Part shown: positions 42,993 through 51,794 of the stretch, piece by piece
Layout: every line of letters begins with the position of its first letter
Numbering within the stretch: the first letter of the stretch is position 1
From: Microbacterium sp. Leaf151
Lineage (GTDB): Bacteria > Actinomycetota > Actinomycetes > Actinomycetales > Microbacteriaceae
NCBI RefSeq assembly: GCF_001424225.1
Contig: NZ_LMOR01000001.1
Span: forward strand, 841,136 to 905,135
Reading direction: 5' to 3'
DNA length: 64,000 nt
Notes under the pieces: model-generated
Databases searched by the model: none
What the model was told of the DNA's origin: nothing
What the model saw: the letters and a program-made list of their open reading frames with translations, nothing else
Made by a program: the position numbers and the translations under genes

Positions 42993-44161
42993 GCCACCCC
43001 ACAGGACCCGCCCCCGAATCGATCATCCACGGCGCGCGCAAGGTCGACACCGACGGTATCGTCGAAGATTTCTGGCTCGCGACCCGCGGTGATCGAATCG
43101 TCCGGACCGGAACCGGGCACGGCTGGCGCGACGAGCTCCGGCCGGGGACGGACGTGTACGCCGCCACCGGTGTCACCGTCGTCCCCGGCTTCATCGATCT
43201 GCACGTGCATGGCGGCGGGGGCGTCTCGTTCGACGACGGTCCCGCCGCCATCGCCGTGGGCCTCGCCACTCACCGCGCTCACGGAACGACGAGGTCGCTG
43301 ATCAGCCTCGTCTCCGCGCCGTTGGAGCGACTTGAGCGCAGCCTCTCGCAGATCGCGGACTTGGCCGACGCGGACCCGCTTGTTCTCGGAGCACACTTGG
43401 AGGGGCCCTTCCTTGCACCCGACCGACGCGGCGCGCACGATCCGCGGGCATTGCAGCTGCCCGATCCCGCGATCATCGATCGACTGCTCGAGGCTTCGCG
43501 CGGATACCTGTGCCAGATCACCATCGCCCCAGAGCTTCCCGGCGCCATTGCGAGCATCGACCGTCTCGTCGCAGCGGGCGTCGTCGTCGCCGTCGGGCAC
43601 ACGGATGCGGATGCGGAAACTGCTCGGCTGGCTTTCGATCACGGAGCGACGCTCGTCACCCATGCCTTCAATGCCGTCCCCGGGATTCATCACCGGCAAC
43701 CCGGGCCGCTGCCGGTGGCGCTCGCTGACGAGCGCGTCACACTTGAGATCATCGCGGACGGGCACCACCTTCACCCCGACGTCGTGCGGCTCGCTTTCGA
43801 CAGCGCCCCCGGCCGTATCGCGCTGATCACCGACGCCATGGCAGCGGCCGGTGCGGGCGACGGCAGCTCCCTCCTCGGATCGCTGGCGGTCGATGTCGCG
43901 TCGGGTCGAGCCACACTTCCTGAAAGCGACACTTTGGCGGGGTCCACGCTGACACTCGACTCGGCGTTCCGCACCGTCACCGCTGGGGGAATCGACGAAG
44001 TTCGTGCCGTGCACGCTCTCACGGCTGCCCCCGCCCGCGTCCTTGGCATCGACGGAGATTTCGGACGGCTCGCCTCGGGCTGGTGCGCCGACTTCATCCT
44101 CCTCGACGAAGCCCAGCGTGTGACGCAGGTTCGGGCAGACGGACACGTGGTAGGCCCGTGA
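42989..44161 (+). CDS. nagA: N-acetylglucosamine-6-phosphate deacetylase
   Basis: A 390-aa amidohydrolase-fold enzyme starting at GTG 42989 (4-nt overlap with the WxL-like gene). Metal-binding and substrate motifs: VVPGFIDLHVHGGGGVSFDD, LEGPFLAPDRRGAH, VAVGHTDADAETAR, LVTHAFNAVPGIHHRQPG, and the catalytic Asp in ALITDAMAAAG. It removes acetate from GlcNAc-6-phosphate to give glucosamine-6-phosphate for NagB. It is the last gene of the GlcNAc operon. Confidence 0.94.
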   Translation: MSHPTGPAPESIIHGARKVDTDGIVEDFWLATRGDRIVRTGTGHGWRDELRPGTDVYAATGVTVVPGFIDLHVHGGGGVSFDDGPAAIAVGLATHRAHGTTRSLISLVSAPLERLERSLSQIADLADADPLVLGAHLEGPFLAPDRRGAHDPRALQLPDPAIIDRLLEASRGYLCQITIAPELPGAIASIDRLVAAGVVVAVGHTDADAETARLAFDHGATLVTHAFNAVPGIHHRQPGPLPVALADERVTLEIIADGHHLHPDVVRLAFDSAPGRIALITDAMAAAGAGDGSSLLGSLAVDVASGRATLPESDTLAGSTLTLDSAFRTVTAGGIDEVRAVHALTAAPARVLGIDGDFGRLASGWCADFILLDEAQRVTQVRADGHVVGP

Positions 44162-44301
44162 CTGCTCGGCATTCGCGAAGGGACCGCTCGGCTCAATGGG
44201 AGACGACCCAAGGCGCGGCTCCGAACTGACATCCAGCAGGATCGCCGCGACCCACGAACCGTGGGAGAGTGAAAACCCCGCTCTCTTCCGAGGAGGACGT
44301 C

Positions 44302-44799
44302 ATGACCGCCACCGCCGAGAACTCGACGCCGCTGCTTCCCGGGGCGGCGATCATCGTCGGCATCCGTTCGCTTCTCGTGTGGGGAGTCGTCGCGTCGGGG
44401 GTGTTGGGCACGTTCCTCCGCGGGACGCATCAGAGCTGCACGGGCGGCATCAGCTCGAACGGGCAGGGTTTCCTCACCGCGGACGGCGCCCCCACCGATA
44501 TCGAGCCCTCCTGCGGTATGGCGACGCTGAGCCCGAGTCCACTTGTCTTCCTCTTGCTGGCGGCGATCGTGATCGGCTCGCTCACGCTCATCCTGCGACG
44601 CGCTGTCGATGAGGACTACGCGTTTCGCATCCTGGGGAACGCGCGGATGGCGATCGTGATCGTCACGCTGGTCGCTCTGGCGGTTGGGTGGATCGCTGTC
44701 ATGACGCTCCAGATCGACGACTGGGGTTCCTACTCGATCTTCTCCCCGCAGCCGTTCGCGCAGTTCGACGTGGAGAGTTGGCCGATCACCCAGCGTTGA
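44302..44799 (+). CDS. hypothetical membrane protein
   Basis: A 165-aa protein starting at ATG 44302, with GGAGG ideally placed upstream. Three hydrophobic segments are seen: about 12-35 (IIVGIRSLLVWGVVASGVLG), 75-95 (PLVFLLLAAIVIGSLTLIL) and 110-130 (MAIVIVTLVALAVGWIAVM). An external loop between the first two holds two cysteines (QSCTGG ... EPSCGM) that may form a disulfide. No family is recognised. It stands alone between nagA and a leftward pair of small membrane proteins. Confidence 0.6.
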   Translation: MTATAENSTPLLPGAAIIVGIRSLLVWGVVASGVLGTFLRGTHQSCTGGISSNGQGFLTADGAPTDIEPSCGMATLSPSPLVFLLLAAIVIGSLTLILRRAVDEDYAFRILGNARMAIVIVTLVALAVGWIAVMTLQIDDWGSYSIFSPQPFAQFDVESWPITQR

Positions 44800-44963
44800 G
44801 GCGCGGCATTGCTCGCCCGGGGGCTTCGGGGGTTCGTCGTCTCGAGATCGAGTCCCGGCCCGGAGCCGGCCATCACGCCAACGGCGAGAGCTCATGCTGA
44901 TGGACGTCCGCGGTCTCTGCAGGTGGCACCGCGAACCGACCGGCCGCCCACCCGGCCCGGCGG

Positions 44964-45413
44964 TCACCGGTCCGGGAAAGTGCCCTCGTAGTCCTGCCAG
45001 GTGCCGGCGAGATGCTGCATCGCCCAGAGCTGCTCGGACGCGGAAGCTGCCGTGGCGCCCGCGAAGTCCATCACGATGTAGTTCGACCGGAATCCGTCTT
45101 CGACGGTCGCCGCGAATCGCTCGGCCGCCCCTCGCGAGCCGAATCGGTAGTACGTCGCTTCCTGTGTGGCGTAAGCCTCGACGCACTCCACCGCCTCCCC
45201 GCACGCGGTACCGGTGATGTCCCGCGGCTCGGTCACCGGAGGGTTCTCGGCCCCGGTGTTCTCGAGGAGTTCGTGCAACGTCAGCGTCCACTGGCTGTCG
45301 AAGAGCAGCCGCCCGACCCACAGTCCGCAAGCCGCGACGACAGCGACCACGACGATCAGAACGAGTATGCGCACTGCTCGCGGCCGGCCGCGCGAGTGAT
45401 CTGTGTGGCTCAT
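44964..45413 (-). CDS. hypothetical single-pass membrane protein
   Basis: A 149-aa protein: basic N-terminus, one transmembrane helix (VRILVLIVVVAVVAACGLWVG, about 14-34), and an external domain with a Cys pair (TACGEAVECVEAY) and a compact C-terminal region (YYRFGSRGAAERFAATVEDG). No family is recognised. ATG 45413 overlaps the stop of the upstream gene at 45410 (ATGA), so the two are coupled. Probably an envelope protein of unknown role. Confidence 0.6.
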   Translation of the reverse strand: MSHTDHSRGRPRAVRILVLIVVVAVVAACGLWVGRLLFDSQWTLTLHELLENTGAENPPVTEPRDITGTACGEAVECVEAYATQEATYYRFGSRGAAERFAATVEDGFRSNYIVMDFAGATAASASEQLWAMQHLAGTWQDYEGTFPDR

Positions 45414-45691
45414 TCGGGGCCGGGTTTCGACGGGTGCGCGGGTGCGGCAGCGACCCGCTCTGGGTGTGAGGCGGTCAGTCCTACGGCGAGGCCGCCCACG
45501 AGCTGCCCGATTGCGAGAAGTCCGATCGCCGCGGGCAGTGCGATGGTCGGCGCGGCTGCGGCATCTTCCAGATCGATGAGCGGACCGATCTCATCGAGCC
45601 ACGTTCCGTACTCGGTGCCGTAGATGACGAGCAAGACGATGGTCGTCAACCCGATAGCTGCGGTGATGAATCCCCAGATCTTTCCGCTCAC
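45410..45691 (-). CDS. hypothetical two-helix membrane protein
   Basis: A 93-aa protein with two hydrophobic helices (WGFITAAIGLTTIVLLVIYGT and TIALPAAIGLLAIGQLVGGLAVGL) and a short acidic loop between them. No family is recognised. It is translationally coupled to the downstream single-pass protein. Its start lies 80 nt from the divergent ferritin-like gene. Confidence 0.55.
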   Translation of the reverse strand: MSGKIWGFITAAIGLTTIVLLVIYGTEYGTWLDEIGPLIDLEDAAAAPTIALPAAIGLLAIGQLVGGLAVGLTASHPERVAAAPAHPSKPGPE

Positions 45692-45770
45692 GGGTGCAGT
45701 CTCTCAGGCGCGGACCGCGTTCGCGGATTCGGCGTCGGGTCGAGGGAGTGCCGACTGCGAGGCTTGCGCG

Positions 45771-46514
45771 ATGACGCTTCGCCCGCCGACGGACATGCCC
45801 GACCAGGTCTTCGACGGGTGGGTGGGCCACTTCGCTGCGAACCGAGCGCGCGGGGAGGCCATCGAGGCGGGCGTCGACTGGGACACTGCGGCGGACCTTC
45901 CGGAGAACGTGCGCACGGCTGTCATCCGGTCGTTTCAGAGATTCGAACTGGGTGAAGGGGGAGAGGGGTTACATCTCTTGCGCACGGCCCGAGGGCAGAG
46001 TGCGGCCCCGCGGGAGGCGCTGCGGATGCTCGCAGCGGAGGAGCAACGGCACTCGACGCTCTTCAAGCGGGGACTTCAGTATCTGGGTGCGGACACTGTG
46101 ACCACCCACCGGTCCGACGAGGTGTTCACCCGGTTGCGCCGCTCGCTCGGTTTGCGCACCGAACTGGCACTGTTTCTGGCCGCCGAGGCGGTGGCCATGC
46201 CCTACTTCGTCGTCCTCGCGCGGTCTGGACCGGATGAAGTGATGAGTGCCATCGGAACACGAATCGCCCTCGATGAGGAGCACCACCTCGCTTTTCAGAT
46301 CGACCAGTTGCGGCCGGGTTTCGTCCGGATGCCGACCCCCGTTCGAGGGGTCGTGTTCCTCGCGTGGTGGTGCGTCGCTGTCGGCGCCGCAACGGTGGTC
46401 GCCATCGACCATCGCGCCGCTCTTCGGGTGTGCGGTCTGCCGGTGAGGAGCTTCTGGGGAGCGGCACTGCGATCGCTTCGTCGAGCGGCTGGAGCGACGT
46501 TGAGCCGAGAATGA
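45771..46514 (+). CDS. ferritin-like diiron domain protein
   Basis: A 247-aa protein whose central part shows a four-helix diiron pattern: Glu in RFELGEGGEG, ExxH in LAAEEQRHSTLF, Glu in LFLAAEAVAMPYF, and ExxH in LDEEHHLAFQI. These are the ligands expected of ferritin-like or related oxygenase folds. A hydrophobic helix (VVFLAWWCVAVGAATVVAI) follows near residue 205, so the protein may be membrane-associated. The start is ATG 45771, although its SD is weak. Substrate and exact family are unknown. It is divergent from the two small membrane proteins. Confidence 0.7.
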   Translation: MTLRPPTDMPDQVFDGWVGHFAANRARGEAIEAGVDWDTAADLPENVRTAVIRSFQRFELGEGGEGLHLLRTARGQSAAPREALRMLAAEEQRHSTLFKRGLQYLGADTVTTHRSDEVFTRLRRSLGLRTELALFLAAEAVAMPYFVVLARSGPDEVMSAIGTRIALDEEHHLAFQIDQLRPGFVRMPTPVRGVVFLAWWCVAVGAATVVAIDHRAALRVCGLPVRSFWGAALRSLRRAAGATLSRE

Positions 46515-46672
46515 TGCGCGATGACATGATCCCGCCGGAGCTGATCGTGCGCGGGTCGACGAACGCTCCGCAGTCGAGGCGGTGATCGCGGCGTCCCTCC
46601 GGAGGGAACCGGGATGCCGATCCACTGAGGGGGAGGACGATCGCGCGACGGGCCGGATCGCCCGCGGCGGTG

Positions 46673-46852
46673 TCACTCCAGAATGAACGCGCGCCCGTTG
46701 ATGAACAGGGTGTCGGGCTCGGAGGCGTCCATCTGGAAGACGGCGCTGCTCTCGAAATCGGCCTGCTCCCAGGCGACCAGTCCCACCGGCGCGACGGCCG
46801 AGGTGACGAGCAGCCCTCTGGCGAGGACGGAGAGAATCTGACGACGAGTCAT
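46673..46852 (-). CDS. 59-aa exported peptide of unknown function
   Basis: ATG 46852: MTRRQILSVLARGLLVTSAV, then APVGLVAWEQADFESSAVFQ, then MDASEPDTLFINGRAFILE. It has a basic start and hydrophobic core like a signal peptide or signal anchor. The short remainder has no recognised family and may be a remnant of a larger secreted protein. About 100 nt upstream is a LacI-type operator-like sequence and a 10-bp inverted repeat, suggesting it belongs to the arabinose regulon. Confidence 0.5.
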   Translation of the reverse strand: MTRRQILSVLARGLLVTSAVAPVGLVAWEQADFESSAVFQMDASEPDTLFINGRAFILE

Positions 46853-46929
46853 CGGGAATCTTTCTCGGAGCCGTCGACGTCGACGACCCCTACGCGGGTT
46901 CAGGGAACCCTGGTCGGTGGGCGAGGGTG

Positions 46930-46976
46930 ACCTCTTGTTCCACGCTAACGTGGTCGCGTTCTCGGTAACAAGAGGT
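46930..46976. promoter_or_regulatory. inverted repeat with LacI-type operator-like site
   Basis: ACCTCTTGTT (46930-46939) and AACAAGAGGT (46967-46976) form a perfect 10-bp inverted repeat. Between them lie CCACGctaaCGTGG and an operator-like cGTTCTCGgTAACA (46957-46970) that matches 10 of 14 bases of TGTTAGCGCTAACA. It lies upstream of the 59-aa peptide gene. Confidence 0.45.
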
Positions 46977-47029
46977 TTTCCTGAGAGAACGACAAGGAGT
47001 CCCGGCGGGAGCCGCAGCCCCCACGCGAA

Positions 47030-47057
47030 GTGGGCCCCGGCCGAAGCCGGGGCCCAC
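47030..47057 (-). terminator. terminator of the large GH43 gene
   Basis: GTGGGCCCCGGC-CGAA-GCCGGGGCCCAC, a perfect 12-bp stem with a four-base loop, 33 nt beyond the stop codon on the minus strand. Confidence 0.75.
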
Positions 47058-47089
47058 CCTCCTCACCCACCGGTGAGGCGCGTCACGTC

Positions 47090-50000
47090 TCAGCCGCAGG
47101 TGCGCGCGCCGTATCCGGCCTTCACCTCGGTCGCTGCGCCACCCGCGTCGGTCGCGGTGACCGTCACGGTGCCGGCCGCCAGCGACGACGCGCGCACCGT
47201 GAAGCTCTGCGTCGTCGTCTTGCCCGCGGCGAGGGATGCCACCGTCTTCGACCCGTGGTCCGACGTCATGTTCAGCGAAACCGGGGCATCGTCACGGTTG
47301 GTGACCGACACCGCCAGCACCACCTTGCCCGCCACGCACCGGCTGGTCACGGCGGCCGTGACCTCGGGACCCGGCGAGGGAACAGTCTGCGGCTTCACGC
47401 TCTCGAGGGTCGGGATGACCTTCTGCATGAGGCCGTCGGCGCCGAACGTCACCTTGTCGATGGTGGTCTCGCGGTTGTTCCCGTTGCCGTTCGGCATCGC
47501 GAAGCGGTGGTACGCGATGTACCAGTCGTCGGTTCCGGGAACGTTGATGATCGAGCTGTGGCCCGGCCCCTTGATGCCGAGAGACAGGTCCTTCTCGAGG
47601 ATCACGCCGCGGTACGTCCAGGGCCCGTTCATGCTCGTCGCGGTGGCGTACCCGACGCGGTAGTTCTCCGATCCGGTGTCATCGATGGCGTAGGTCAGGT
47701 GGTACAGGCCCTTCCGGTAGTTGAAGAACACGCCCTCGCGGAAGTCGGTCAGGCCGTTGATCCGCTGGTAGGTGCCCGGCTTGATCGACTTCATGTCGTC
47801 GGCCAGCTCTGCCAGAACGGGGGAGCCGTTGCCCCAGCCGAGGTACCACTTGCCCGTCACCGGGTCGTGGAAGGCGGCGGGGTCGATGGCCTGGCCCGAC
47901 GTGACGGCCTCGTTGTTGAGGATCATCGCGTTGGGCTCCGCCGTGAAGGGCCCCTCGGGGTTGTCGGCCACGGCGACACCGATCGTCTTGCGGTCGAGGG
48001 CGGCGTTGTGGCCGCTGAAGTAGAAGTAGTGCTTCCCGTCGCGCTCGATGATGGTGGGCGCCCACGCGTTGCCCGTGGCCCACGGCACGTTGCCGTTGGT
48101 CCCGTCGAGCGTGAGGAAGGGCGTCGCCGACCGCGTCCAGTCCGTCAGGTTCTTCGACTTCCAGACGTAGAACTCCTTGCCGCCCCAGCCGGGGAAGCCG
48201 TCGGACGTCGCGTAGATGTAGTACGTGTCACCGAACACCGCGATGTTCGGGTCGGCGTACAGGCCGGGCAGCACGGGGCTGTTGACCACGCGCGCCTCGA
48301 TCTTCCACTCCGCCTTGGCGCCCGAGGGCGTCGTCACGGTGTAGGTGACCGGAGCGGTCAGGTCGACGGTCGTGCCCGAGGCGGGCGACACCGTGGAGCC
48401 GGGGACCGTGGTGAAGGTCGGGGCGAGCTTCGACACGTCGGTTCCCTTGACCACCGGCAGGATGACGGTGCGCGCCTTGCCGTCGGTGATCGGAGCCATC
48501 TTCAGCTTCTCGGGCTGCGTGAGCGACACGTCGAGCAGCTGGTCCTCGACGCCCGCGTTCTGCAGGATCTCCGTGTTCGACAGCGCCCGGTTGTATACCC
48601 GGACGTTGTCGTACCAGCCCTGGAAGTACCCGTCCGCGCTGTACAGCGACTTGCCGAGATAGCCCATGAGGTTGGAGCCGAGCTCGCTCACCGAGGCGTT
48701 CAGGGCGAGGTTCTCATCGACCTTCACCCCGTCGATGTACATGCGCAGCGTCTTGCCGTCGTAGACGAGGTCGTACTTGTGCCACTGGCCGCTCGAGATG
48801 CTGCCGGTGACGTCGGACTCGTTCTGCCACGTCGCCTTCGTGATCGCGGTGCGCGCCTCACCGCCCCGCACCCGCAGGAAGGAGTACTTGTCCTGGCTCT
48901 GCCCGAAGGCGAAGGTGAAGAAGTTCCCGCTCGTGCGCTCGGACTTGATGTCCATCGAGACCGTCATCGTGTCGCGGCCGTCGAAGAACCCGGTCGGGAA
49001 CGAGGCGAAGCCGTTCGCCGCACCGGTCAGCTTCAGAGCCGAGCCCTTCTCGGCATCCGTGGCGATGGATGCCGTGCCGGAGGCGGTGAGGTCGGCGTCG
49101 CCCACCGAGTCGGCGAGGGAGCCGTTCTCGAACGTGTACTCCGCGATCGGGCCCTGCTGAGGCTCTTCCGGTGTGACCGGGGTGTCGCCGTACTTCTCGA
49201 GCAGACGCGCCTCTTCCGCCTTCGAGAGGCGCAGGACGGACCCGTGACGGAAGCTCTGGTCGAACGAGAATTGGTTCGCTCCGGGACCGGCGCTCAGCTG
49301 GGTGTATTTGTTGCCGGCGAGTGTGTCGGCGGTGTGAGCGTAGTAGTTGAACTCGTCGCCCATGACCGACCATCGACCATCGGGCAGCTGGTAGACGGTG
49401 AGACCCTCCATGCGGCCGCGCAGACCCGCCGCGGCAGCTTGCCCGGGAGCGATCTTCTGCGTCCAGGGACCGTCGAGCGACGGGGCGGTGTCGACGACCG
49501 TGTCCCAGTCGGAGGTCGAGAACCGGTAGTAGGTGTCGCCCTCCTTCGCGATGGTCGAGTCGATGATGTTCCGACCGCCCTGACCGTCGCCCTTCGGGTT
49601 CAGCGTCGTCCAGATCTCGGGCTTCGTGAACGTCGTGAAGTCACGCGTCTTGGTGAGGTACATGCGCAGCGCCCAGTCGGGCGTGTTGTTGTCGGTCTGG
49701 TCGCGCGCGGCCCAGTACACGTAGTACTCGCCGGTCGCCTCGTTGTAGATCGCCTCGGGCGCCCACACGCAGCCGGCCTTGTCGAAGCCGGCGAAGACGA
49801 TGCGCTGGTCGCTCCAGTTCACCAAGTCAGTGGACTCCCACACGACGAGGTTCTGGCTGGCGTTGAGCTGGTCCCAGCCCGAACCGCCGGCTCCGCCGCC
49901 TTCGGCGTGCAGGTCGGTGCCGATGATCCAGTACTTGTCGCCCTCGGGGGAGCGCACGAGGTGCGGGTCGCGCACGCCGAGGTCGCCGCCCAGGTTCGCG

Positions 50001-51421
50001 AGGATCGACTTGTTGTCGTTCAGCTTCTCCCAGTGCAGACCGTCGGTGCTGTGCCCCATGAAGATCTTCTCGTAGCCGCCCTCGGTGGCGAAGTGGGTCC
50101 ACAGGTATCCGGCTGTGTAGTCCTTGTCGAGACCCGCCGGAGCGGCCCTGACCGTGACCTCGATCTGACGGGTGACGGATGTTCCGGATGCCGCGGCGGT
50201 CAGCGTCACCTTCGTGTCGGTCGCGCCGCGCGTGACGACGCCGGCAGCTTTGCCGCCGGTCGCCGACGTCGAGATCACACCCGACGGCGAGGCCGACCAC
50301 GTGATGGCCGTGCCGTTGACCGACCCGGTGGCCGGGAGGGTGATGTTGCCGCGCACGTCGGTGGCGTTAGGAATGCTGATCTTGTCGAGGTCGGCCTTCG
50401 CGAGCTCGGCGTTGCCCGGCATCGCCGCCACGGTGACGGCGAAGGTGCGGGTCTCGGTGGCCGAGCCACGGGTTAGGGTCGCCGTCAGCGTCGCGGTGGC
50501 GGGCTGCTGTCCGGCCGCCGGGCGCGTGACCTTGCCGGTCGCGCTCACCGCGGCGGTGTTGCTGGAGGCCCAGCTGATGGCGGCGCCGTTGACGCCCGTC
50601 GTGGGCAGACGCAGGTCGGCGGTCACGGCGCTCAGGTCGCCGAGCGAAAGGGCCGCGGCGTCGCGCTGCAGACGGGTGGCGTCGGTGGGGACGAGGGCGG
50701 CGACATCGGATGCCGACAGGGCGGCGTTGTAGACCCGGAAGTCGCGCACGCTGCCGGCGAGGCGGCGGTCGGCGTTGTAGACCGAGCGGCCGATGTAGTT
50801 CGCCGCGGTGGATCCGCCGCCGATGGCGCTCGGCTTGGTGGTGACGCCCGTGGCCTGGCCGACCTGCGCGCCGTCGAGGTAGATGCGCGCCGTGTCGGTG
50901 GCGTCGTCGAGGGTGTAGGTGAGGGTCTTCCACACGTCGCGCTGCAGGTTGGCGTTGCTGTTCACCGTCTGCTCGGTGCTCCAGTTGCCCGTCGCGATCG
51001 ACGTCTTGTACGAGTTGCCGGTCGAGTAGAGGTAGCCGTTGCCGACACCCCCGCCGTCCGTGTTGCCGAGGCCGTAGATGAAGTACGGCGTGCCCTGATC
51101 GCCGCGCACCAGGACGTCGGTGCTGATGGTGATCGAGTCGAGGCCGGCCAGCAGGTTGTCGGGCAGGTCGACGTAGTCGTCGGTGCCGTCCAGCCGCACG
51201 CCCTCGCCGCCCGTCAGGGCCGCGCCTCCGACGTAGGTGGCGTTTCGACCCTTGCCGGACGCATCGACGGCGGTGGTGCCGCTCGCGTCCGTGAGGGGGT
51301 AATGGGCGACGAGCCGGTCATCGGCGGCGGCAGCGGGCTGCGCGGCGACGAGGGCGCCGGTCAGCGCAAGGGCGAGTGTCGCGACGCTCGCGAGCGCGCG
51401 GCGGGGCAGGGGGTGCTCCAT
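47090..51421 (-). CDS. giant secreted arabinan-degrading enzyme with two GH43 domains
   Basis: A 1443-aa secreted protein. Approximate order: signal peptide 1-33; LamG-like domain 36-245; two bacterial Ig-like domains 250-430 (each with WSAS/WASSN-type cores); first GH43 five-bladed propeller about 435-725 (LGVRDPHLVRSPEGDKYWIIGTD, CVWAPEAIYNEATGEYYVYW); second LamG 745-935; a beta linker domain; second GH43 about 1030-1340 (PGLYADPNIAVFGDTYYIYATSD, AWAPTIIERDGKHYFYFSG); C-terminal module with C1362 and C1442. The DP-starting aspartates and WAPE/WAPT glutamate regions are typical for alpha-L-arabinofuranosidase or arabinanase. No anchor motif is seen. A LacI-type operator lies about 53 nt upstream. 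Confidence 0.9.
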   Translation of the reverse strand: MEHPLPRRALASVATLALALTGALVAAQPAAAADDRLVAHYPLTDASGTTAVDASGKGRNATYVGGAALTGGEGVRLDGTDDYVDLPDNLLAGLDSITISTDVLVRGDQGTPYFIYGLGNTDGGGVGNGYLYSTGNSYKTSIATGNWSTEQTVNSNANLQRDVWKTLTYTLDDATDTARIYLDGAQVGQATGVTTKPSAIGGGSTAANYIGRSVYNADRRLAGSVRDFRVYNAALSASDVAALVPTDATRLQRDAAALSLGDLSAVTADLRLPTTGVNGAAISWASSNTAAVSATGKVTRPAAGQQPATATLTATLTRGSATETRTFAVTVAAMPGNAELAKADLDKISIPNATDVRGNITLPATGSVNGTAITWSASPSGVISTSATGGKAAGVVTRGATDTKVTLTAAASGTSVTRQIEVTVRAAPAGLDKDYTAGYLWTHFATEGGYEKIFMGHSTDGLHWEKLNDNKSILANLGGDLGVRDPHLVRSPEGDKYWIIGTDLHAEGGGAGGSGWDQLNASQNLVVWESTDLVNWSDQRIVFAGFDKAGCVWAPEAIYNEATGEYYVYWAARDQTDNNTPDWALRMYLTKTRDFTTFTKPEIWTTLNPKGDGQGGRNIIDSTIAKEGDTYYRFSTSDWDTVVDTAPSLDGPWTQKIAPGQAAAAGLRGRMEGLTVYQLPDGRWSVMGDEFNYYAHTADTLAGNKYTQLSAGPGANQFSFDQSFRHGSVLRLSKAEEARLLEKYGDTPVTPEEPQQGPIAEYTFENGSLADSVGDADLTASGTASIATDAEKGSALKLTGAANGFASFPTGFFDGRDTMTVSMDIKSERTSGNFFTFAFGQSQDKYSFLRVRGGEARTAITKATWQNESDVTGSISSGQWHKYDLVYDGKTLRMYIDGVKVDENLALNASVSELGSNLMGYLGKSLYSADGYFQGWYDNVRVYNRALSNTEILQNAGVEDQLLDVSLTQPEKLKMAPITDGKARTVILPVVKGTDVSKLAPTFTTVPGSTVSPASGTTVDLTAPVTYTVTTPSGAKAEWKIEARVVNSPVLPGLYADPNIAVFGDTYYIYATSDGFPGWGGKEFYVWKSKNLTDWTRSATPFLTLDGTNGNVPWATGNAWAPTIIERDGKHYFYFSGHNAALDRKTIGVAVADNPEGPFTAEPNAMILNNEAVTSGQAIDPAAFHDPVTGKWYLGWGNGSPVLAELADDMKSIKPGTYQRINGLTDFREGVFFNYRKGLYHLTYAIDDTGSENYRVGYATATSMNGPWTYRGVILEKDLSLGIKGPGHSSIINVPGTDDWYIAYHRFAMPNGNGNNRETTIDKVTFGADGLMQKVIPTLESVKPQTVPSPGPEVTAAVTSRCVAGKVVLAVSVTNRDDAPVSLNMTSDHGSKTVASLAAGKTTTQSFTVRASSLAAGTVTVTATDAGGAATEVKAGYGARTCG

Positions 51422-51473
51422 TGCGATCCTTTCGGACAGCCGTCGTTGGCTGCCGTCGTGCAGGGATGCTGAA

Positions 51474-51487
51474 TGTTATCGCTCACA
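51474..51487. promoter_or_regulatory. LacI-type operator A
   Basis: TGTTATCGCTCACA matches 12 of 14 bases of the palindrome TGTTAGCGCTAACA common to actinobacterial LacI regulators. It lies 53 nt upstream of the leftward double-GH43 gene. Confidence 0.6.
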
Positions 51488-51510
51488 GGGGGCCGAAACA
51501 AGACCTCGTA

Positions 51511-51538
51511 GCCTCACTGCCCGCGCGGGCAGTGAGGC
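51511..51538. promoter_or_regulatory. 28-bp perfect palindrome in the divergent promoter
   Basis: GCCTCACTGCCCGC is followed at once by its reverse complement GCGGGCAGTGAGGC, with no loop. It lies midway between LacI-type sites A and B, in the 373-nt region separating two divergent GH43 genes. It may be a regulator site or a transcriptional insulator. Confidence 0.6.
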
Positions 51539-51608
51539 AGCGGGTGCCCGTCGCAGTCGCACGGGAGCACGCGGATGTTGACGTCAACGAATGATTGCCC
51601 CGCGCGAC

Positions 51609-51622
51609 TGGTACCGCTAACG
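51609..51622. promoter_or_regulatory. LacI-type operator B
   Basis: TGGTACCGCTAACG matches 11 of 14 bases of TGTTAGCGCTAACA, upstream of the rightward GH43-type gene at 51795. Confidence 0.5.
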
Positions 51623-51794
51623 TGTGCAGCACGATCGGCATCCGCCGTCGCCTCACGGGAGCGCGCGAGCGCTCTCGAGGTCGTCCTTCCCGGGGGCGAC
51701 CGACGCGCCGCCGCCTCGGCGCACCACCCCACCGCTTCGCCTCGGCCCCCACCGTCGAAGCCGCGCGCACAGCGCCGAGAGAAAGGTCTCGAAG

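Noticed and set aside
47030..50476. 1148-codon open frame antisense to the double-GH43 gene
   Set aside because: Low-complexity Arg/Gly/Val-rich translation with no domain; it mirrors the real gene's codon pattern, as usual at 70% GC.
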